Shown: piece by piece, positions 59,646 to 64,000 of the stretch
How the letters are laid out: the number at the start of each line of letters is the position of its first letter
Numbering within the stretch: position 1 is the stretch's first letter
NCBI RefSeq assembly: GCF_947331435.1
Contig: NZ_CAMZOF010000007.1
Coordinates: 310,001-374,000, forward strand
Direction: 5' to 3'
DNA from: Pelagibius sp. Alg239-R121
Lineage (GTDB): Bacteria > Pseudomonadota > Alphaproteobacteria > Kiloniellales > Kiloniellaceae
Length of the DNA stretch: 64,000 bases
Notes under the pieces: generated by a model
Told to the model about the DNA's origin: nothing
Databases searched by the model: none
Seen by the model: only the letters and a program-made list of their open reading frames with translations
Translations under genes and position numbers: made by a program

Positions 59646-61310
59646 CTACTCGGCAGGCTCGGTCGCTGGCACGACCGTCGTCGGTTGTCCCGCCTGTTCT
59701 CGTCTGCCATCGTTGTAGATTGCCTTGGTCAACGCAACGCATTGCAAGACCATGACGACCGAGAACGGCAAGGCACCGATCACCATTGCCGTCTGAATGG
59801 CTTTCAAGCCGCCAACCAGCAGAAGCGCCGTAACCACTGCGCCCAACGCAACACCCCAAAAGATGATGTGAGGGCGTGCTTTGGGGCCTTCGTCACCGGC
59901 GGCATTGATTGTGTTCACAATCAGGACCGCGGAGTCAGCTGTCGTTACAAGATAAGTCATGAGAAGGATGACGATCATGACCGACATTGCCCAGCCCAGG
60001 AACGGTGAGAGCATGTACTGGACCATTGCGAAGATTTTATCGCCGTCTGGCGCACCGGCAATCACGCCGCTCGCACCGCCGGTCAACTCCAGATCGATCG
60101 CGGTACCGCCCGCCCAGGTAAACCAGACGAAACACATCAGTGACGGCACAATCATCGCACCCAGGACAAACTCACGGATTGTCCGGCCCTTGGAGATACG
60201 TGCCAGGAACAGCCCGACGAAGGGGGCGAAGGCAATCCACCAAGCCCAGTAGAACACCGACCAAGCTCCCTGCCAGCTTTCCAGCTTTGCGGCGATACTT
60301 CCTTCAACGCCGTCCGTGGACCACACGCGGAACATCATATCAGGCAGGGCGATCACGTAGTCCCAAAGACCCACGATCAGGGCCTGCATGCCAAAGAAGG
60401 TTGATCCAAACAGCAGGAAGAAACCCAACAGCGCAATGCTCAAGACCATGTTGATATTGGACAGCCATTTGATGCCTTTACCAACGCCCGACAGAGCCGA
60501 TGCCGTTGAGGCTGCCATGATAACGACAATCGCAACCAGGACCCCAGCTGTGTTTGCGGTGCCTGCCTCGTTTGTCAGGCCGCCGATGCCGATGCGCGTC
60601 AGGCCGGATACAAATTGTTCCACACCAAAACCCAGTGTCTGTGCCACACCCAGAATGGTGGCGACCACGGCAACGATGTCGACGACATGGCCGATGGAGC
60701 CTGACAGTCTTTCGCCGAACAGCGGGGTCAGGGATGACCGCATAGTCAGCGGCAAGCCGCGGCGATAACTGAAGAAACCCAATGCCAGTCCGGCAATCGC
60801 ATAGCAAGCCCAAGCGCCCAATCCCCAGTGGAGGAAAGACCACTTGTAGGCCATGCGGATATTGTCCGCGGTCCCGCCGTTGGTAATGCCCTGGATCACT
60901 TCTGGATTGTTGTTCCAGTGATAAACGGGTTCCGCGACAGCCCAGGTGAGCATGCCGACCCCGATGCCGGCACCGAACATCATGGAAAACCAGGAGAAAT
61001 TCGAAAACTCCGGCACGTCATCCGCCAGGCCCAGTTTCAATCTGCCGGCAGTTGGCCATATCGCCAGGCCAATGCAGGCCAAAATGAACAAAGCGACCGT
61101 CCAAATGTACCAGGCGCCAAAGGACGCCAGAATAAAGCTGTTGATGCTGTTGAGGACTGCGCCCGATTGTTCCGGAAACGCGATAGCCCAGATAACCAGT
61201 CCCCCGATCAGGAGTTTTGATGAGATCGTGACGATATGGCTGAAACCTCGGTAGAAACCTGTATCAGCTGTACTTATGGGTAGTTCCGTTAAAGCTGGTT
61301 TGATTGACAT
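59646..61310 (-). CDS. BCCT-family betaine/carnitine/choline-type transporter
   Basis: This 554-residue inner-membrane protein has 12 predicted helices. The family motif GAGIGVGMLTWAVAEPVYHW is present, and the aromatic substrate box is seen in the FYWAWWIAFAPFVGLFLARI region. BCCT transporters import trimethylammonium compounds (glycine betaine, choline, carnitine) or DMSP, coupled to Na+ or H+. With dimethylglycine-dehydrogenase paralogs and DMSP genes nearby, uptake of such a compound is likely. The start at 61310 is chosen over a frame 12 codons longer. It is divergent from a LysR gene. Confidence 0.92.
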   Translation of the reverse strand: MSIKPALTELPISTADTGFYRGFSHIVTISSKLLIGGLVIWAIAFPEQSGAVLNSINSFILASFGAWYIWTVALFILACIGLAIWPTAGRLKLGLADDVPEFSNFSWFSMMFGAGIGVGMLTWAVAEPVYHWNNNPEVIQGITNGGTADNIRMAYKWSFLHWGLGAWACYAIAGLALGFFSYRRGLPLTMRSSLTPLFGERLSGSIGHVVDIVAVVATILGVAQTLGFGVEQFVSGLTRIGIGGLTNEAGTANTAGVLVAIVVIMAASTASALSGVGKGIKWLSNINMVLSIALLGFFLLFGSTFFGMQALIVGLWDYVIALPDMMFRVWSTDGVEGSIAAKLESWQGAWSVFYWAWWIAFAPFVGLFLARISKGRTIREFVLGAMIVPSLMCFVWFTWAGGTAIDLELTGGASGVIAGAPDGDKIFAMVQYMLSPFLGWAMSVMIVILLMTYLVTTADSAVLIVNTINAAGDEGPKARPHIIFWGVALGAVVTALLLVGGLKAIQTAMVIGALPFSVVMVLQCVALTKAIYNDGRREQAGQPTTVVPATEPAE

Positions 61311-61430
61311 GTGTTCTTCTTGTCCTCCCACATTTCCCAGTTGCACAGTGAGCAGCCCGATTGGTTTGCAGATTTCAGGAAATACCTGACATCTGCATCG
61401 AGTCTTAATTAAGATCCCACTTGTCCTGAA

Positions 61431-61457
61431 TTGCGATCAACTATAGTTGTGTCGCAA
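61431..61457. promoter_or_regulatory. Nested palindrome in the BCCT-LysR divergent promoter
   Basis: TTGCGA (61431-61436) and TCGCAA (61452-61457) flank a central dyad AACTATAGTT (61439-61448). The element lies 32 bases before the LysR start. It is a good LysR-type operator candidate. Confidence 0.6.
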
Positions 61458-61488
61458 TCACAGCAAGATTTGTAGTAGGTAATTAGTT

Positions 61489-62421
61489 ATGGCAGGCATT
61501 AGCTCTAATTATTGGAAATTTAGTCAGAATCTCGTTGGTCTCTGTGCATTTGACCTTGTTGCCCAGCATGGGAATTTCACCAGGGCAGCTGAGGTCTTGG
61601 GAATATCCCAATCGGCGATCTCTCAGCGCATCAGGAGCCTGGAGCTTGAACTCGGGGTCGTATTGTTCAGGAGAGAGCACCGTGGCGTCACGCTCACGAA
61701 CGATGGGTTGCGATTGCTCAATGTCGTGCGGCCTTCGATGAAGCAGCTATCCAACTCGGTTACATCGTTACTCGACCGCAAATCGAAGCCGAGGGTCCGG
61801 CTGTCCGCCGACTTTGCCTTTTCGACTTTCTGGTTGCTTCCGCGCTTGCCTCAGCTGCGTTCGGATCTTGGAGAAGAAATCGAGATACAAATTCTTGCGT
61901 CACAGGTACCACCGGATCCGGACGATGATGATTGTGATGTCACTATTCACGTGAATTCCTTGAGCCGAATGCTGGAGGGTGACGTCCTTCTGTTGGAGGA
62001 AAAAGTCGCTGCTGTCTGTAGCCCCGGTTTTCTTAAGAAAAACGGAGCTATATCTTCATCTACCGAATTGCTGGACACCCAGTTGTTGAGCCTGTCGAAG
62101 CCGCCTTCAGCAGAGTGGCAAACCTGGCAGGGTTGGTTTGACAGTCTCGGTATTGTTGGTGAACGCTCCCAAAATTACGTCAGCTTCAATAACTACGACA
62201 TGGTCACTCAGTCGGCGGTTGCCGGACATGGAGTGGCTCTTGGATGGCTTGGTCTGGTCGATGACCTTTTGCAGAACGGCTTGCTGGTGCGCGCAACGAC
62301 GGACGTTGTGACCAGTGCGGCGGGATATGTCATGTCACGCGACTATGCCAGCCCTTCGCGTGGACCGGCGCTGGTGTTCGACTGGATCGCCAATCAGGTC
62401 AATGCTGCGGCTTCGTCCTAA
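61489..62421 (+). CDS. LysR-family regulator (GcvA-like)
   Basis: This 310-residue regulator has the helix-turn-helix LCAFDLVAQHGNFTRAAEVL and SQSAISQRIRSLELELGV, then the effector domain with a GcvA-like opening (LSADFAFSTFWLLPRLPQL). It is divergent from the BCCT gene across 178 bases with a nested palindrome, so it probably regulates the transporter in response to its substrate. Similar LysR proteins control choline-sulfate and betaine genes elsewhere. Confidence 0.88.
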   Translation: MAGISSNYWKFSQNLVGLCAFDLVAQHGNFTRAAEVLGISQSAISQRIRSLELELGVVLFRREHRGVTLTNDGLRLLNVVRPSMKQLSNSVTSLLDRKSKPRVRLSADFAFSTFWLLPRLPQLRSDLGEEIEIQILASQVPPDPDDDDCDVTIHVNSLSRMLEGDVLLLEEKVAAVCSPGFLKKNGAISSSTELLDTQLLSLSKPPSAEWQTWQGWFDSLGIVGERSQNYVSFNNYDMVTQSAVAGHGVALGWLGLVDDLLQNGLLVRATTDVVTSAAGYVMSRDYASPSRGPALVFDWIANQVNAAASS

Positions 62422-62502
62422 AAGTCACCGACAGCCCCTGTGTTACAAAGTTAGAGAGTGCAAAAAAAACAGGCGATGTTCCATGGCATTGCCTCAGGGC
62501 AG

Positions 62503-62904
62503 CTACTTCAGCCGCCGATCGATGTTAAAGTTCTTGGCGAGGTAATCCAGGATCACTTTGCGGTCGGCCGCTTCAGGTTCGTCCATGCCTTGTTCGTCAA
62601 CCATCCAGTCAAGCAGTTCATCCCAATCATCACGCTTCAGGCCCTGTTGCTTGACGATAGCGAGAGAATGGCAGGCGCTGCAGAGATAACCAGTGTCATC
62701 CCGGCCCGGGCCGAGAGGCCAATCCCGACCGAACTCGTCATCTTCATCGAGGCTGCTCGTTGTCGTGTCACTGGTTGCTGTTTGCACCGGGGCAGGAGAC
62801 AGAGTCTCGGCGAAGCTGGTCAGGGTGAATGGAAATACGAGACCAAAAGTAACAGGGAGAATCGCAAAAGTGCTTCGGATAGGGTTCTGGAAAATCGAGA
62901 GCAT
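62503..62904 (-). CDS. sorB: Monohaem cytochrome c, sulfite dehydrogenase SorB-like subunit
   Basis: This 133-residue secreted cytochrome starts MLSIFQNPIRSTFAILPV with a signal peptide ending near SFAE. It has one haem site, CSACH in YLCSACHSLAIVKQQ. WDELLDWMVDEQGM supplies the downstream methionine ligand region, as in SorB. It accepts electrons from the SorA molybdenum subunit. Its gene is downstream of sorA on the same strand with 120 bases between, in which a perfect 12-base hairpin lies. An upstream frame to 62979 reads through that hairpin and is rejected. Confidence 0.85.
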   Translation of the reverse strand: MLSIFQNPIRSTFAILPVTFGLVFPFTLTSFAETLSPAPVQTATSDTTTSSLDEDDEFGRDWPLGPGRDDTGYLCSACHSLAIVKQQGLKRDDWDELLDWMVDEQGMDEPEAADRKVILDYLAKNFNIDRRLK

Positions 62905-62943
62905 AAAACAGGATCCAAATGCAAAAGCTGGAACAGGGCCAAA

Positions 62944-62977
62944 GGAAAGCCGGCCTGGGGAACTTGGCCGGCTTTCC
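62944..62977 (-). terminator. Perfect 12-bp hairpin between sorA and sorB
   Basis: GGAAAGCCGGCC (62944-62955) pairs without mismatch with GGCCGGCTTTCC (62966-62977) around ten bases. In the minus-strand transcript TTT follows. It may terminate part of the transcripts after sorA or protect sorA mRNA, giving unequal subunit levels. Confidence 0.6.
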
Positions 62978-63024
62978 ACGCCAGTCGGGCTGGGGGCGTC
63001 CGACGGCGGTGCGTCGCGCGGAGT

Positions 63025-64000
63025 TTAGGCGCGGACCGTCACGGCAATTCGATGCATGCTGTTATTGAGGTAACCCTTGGGATTCCAGTTGATCGCAAAG
63101 GGCTGACTGTTGCCTTTGTCGTCAGTCGCTCGCGCCCAAATCTCGTAGTAGCCTTTCTCGGGGAATGAGATCTCGGCGGTCCAGTCCTGCCAGGAAAAAG
63201 GATTGGGCGGAGCAGACAGATCGGCTCGGGTCCAGGTGGCACCAAAGTCGTGGGAGATGTCGACGCGTGAGACACTGTTGTCGCCGGCCCAGGCATGACC
63301 GCGCAGGGCCAGGCTGCGGCCGGTGATAGCTTGATTGGTTTGCGGCGTGGTGATCAGAGATTTGACCGGCATGGACTCGATGATCTTAAAGTCGGCCTTG
63401 TCGACCTTCGTGCCTGGCGCTACCGGATAGTAGGGGGCACGGTAGGAGGTGCCCGTCATCTTGGGCCCGTCGTGGACAACGTTGCGCAATTCGATCCGCT
63501 GCAGCCATTTCTGCGATGTCGACCCGGGCCAGCCTGGGCAGATAGTGCGCACGGGAAAGCCGTGCAGCGGCGGGATTGGCTCACCGTTCATGGCAAAGGC
63601 GATGATCGAATGCGGTTCCATGGCTTTTGCGAGGGGCACGCCGCGAGAGATTGGGAGCTTGTCAGGCTTGCCGGACAGGTGTCCATCCAGGCTGTAGTGC
63701 GCGGTGTAGATCGCCGATTCCTTCACACCTGCGGCCTTAAGAACGTCCGCATAGCGCACGCCAGTCCATTCCGCGTTGCCGATCGCTCCCAAGGTCCACT
63801 GATTGCCTTTGGCCGGCGGATTAAAGGCGGCACGGCCGTTGCCGCCGCATTCGACCTGCAGCTTCAGCGTGACGTTCTCGAACTTGTTTTTCAACTCGTC
63901 GAGCGAGAATTCCAGCGGAGTATCGACTTCGCCATCGACCGTCAGTTTCCAGTCTGACGCATCCATGCGGTAAGCGATGTCAGGAACAACGCCGTTGTTG
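63025..64000 (-). CDS. sorA: Sulfite dehydrogenase SorA-like molybdenum subunit (5' end outside window)
   Basis: This is the C-terminal 325 residues of a sulfite oxidase-family molybdoenzyme that oxidises sulfite to sulfate in the periplasm. The Mo-ligand cysteine is in VECGGNGRAAFNPPAKG. Other motifs: WTGVRYADVLKAAGV, GVPLAKAM, the GFPVRTICPGWPGSTSQKWL segment, then the dimerisation domain (RGHAWAGDNSVSRVDIS to the end). The frame stays open to the window edge beyond the internal ATG at 63966, reading NNGVVPDIAYR, so the gene starts outside. It lies upstream of sorB in the same direction. Confidence 0.9.
   Translation of the reverse strand, partial: NNGVVPDIAYRMDASDWKLTVDGEVDTPLEFSLDELKNKFENVTLKLQVECGGNGRAAFNPPAKGNQWTLGAIGNAEWTGVRYADVLKAAGVKESAIYTAHYSLDGHLSGKPDKLPISRGVPLAKAMEPHSIIAFAMNGEPIPPLHGFPVRTICPGWPGSTSQKWLQRIELRNVVHDGPKMTGTSYRAPYYPVAPGTKVDKADFKIIESMPVKSLITTPQTNQAITGRSLALRGHAWAGDNSVSRVDISHDFGATWTRADLSAPPNPFSWQDWTAEISFPEKGYYEIWARATDDKGNSQPFAINWNPKGYLNNSMHRIAVTVRA

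Noticed and set aside
1-64000. CRISPR array, insertion sequence or prophage
   Set aside because: No regularly spaced repeats, transposase, integrase or phage structural genes were seen in any frame.

Overview
The window looks like chromosomal DNA of an aerobic, probably marine, alphaproteobacterium (possibly Rhodospirillales-like; this is inferred from gene content, not from a marker gene). Supporting content: a DMSP demethylation operon (dmdA-dmdB-acuI), two GcvT-fused dimethylglycine/sarcosine dehydrogenase paralogs, a BCCT transporter, sulfite dehydrogenase sorAB, an isoquinoline-oxidoreductase-type molybdoenzyme, and an ECF41 sigma factor. Genes are dense on both strands. I saw no tRNA, rRNA, IS element, phage gene or CRISPR array.

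Layout. 1-4.5 kb: nitroreductase tail, MarR regulator, cupin, VOC protein, iorAB. 5-9.8 kb: a periplasmic redox and sensing cluster (di-haem peroxidase, cupredoxin, a chemoreceptor with a PilZ tail, a PAS protein). 10-16.2 kb: mltF, an unknown coiled-coil periplasmic protein, cueR with a recognisable CueR-type promoter, a 1.3 kb gap, and a lipoprotein esterase. 16.4-23.8 kb: an RNA-repair island, all on the plus strand: rtcB, an unknown small protein, a zinc-ribbon protein, a COG3541 nucleotidyltransferase, hen1 and pnkp. It is preceded by a strongly structured leader ending in a terminator and has two further pairs of hairpins between genes. 23.8-29 kb: an ABC importer (fused double permease, ATPase, binding protein) with an MTHFS-like protein and a divergent RpiR regulator. 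29-40 kb: acetyltransferase, c-haem chemoreceptor, MFS/LysR pair, manD-gntR, rbsK, first dehydrogenase. 40-46.3 kb: GST, iolB, reductive-dehalogenase-like protein, second dehydrogenase with its XRE-cupin regulator. 46.4-49.4 kb: methyltransferase pseudogene, GNAT, AhpD-like protein with ECF41 sigma factor, LysR remnant. 49.4-54.5 kb: GntR and the DMSP operon. 54.5-56.7 kb: ArsR/AHSA1 pair, macro-domain protein, ATP-dependent RNA ligase. 56.8-64 kb: XRE-cupin regulator with an aminotransferase/P5C-reductase-like pair, BCCT/LysR pair, sorB and a truncated sorA.

The most interesting unit is the RNA-repair island. RtcB joins 2',3'-cyclic phosphate ends to 5'-OH ends directly. Pnkp heals and seals through 5'-phosphate and ATP, and Hen1 2'-O-methylates the repaired 3' end. 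Both chemistries in one array, with two proteins of unknown role and a leader in which one CCCTCCC segment can pair either upstream or in the terminator, suggest a repair response controlled by transcription attenuation. A third RNA-joining enzyme, a small KxDG ligase, lies 32 kb away beside a macro-domain hydrolase.
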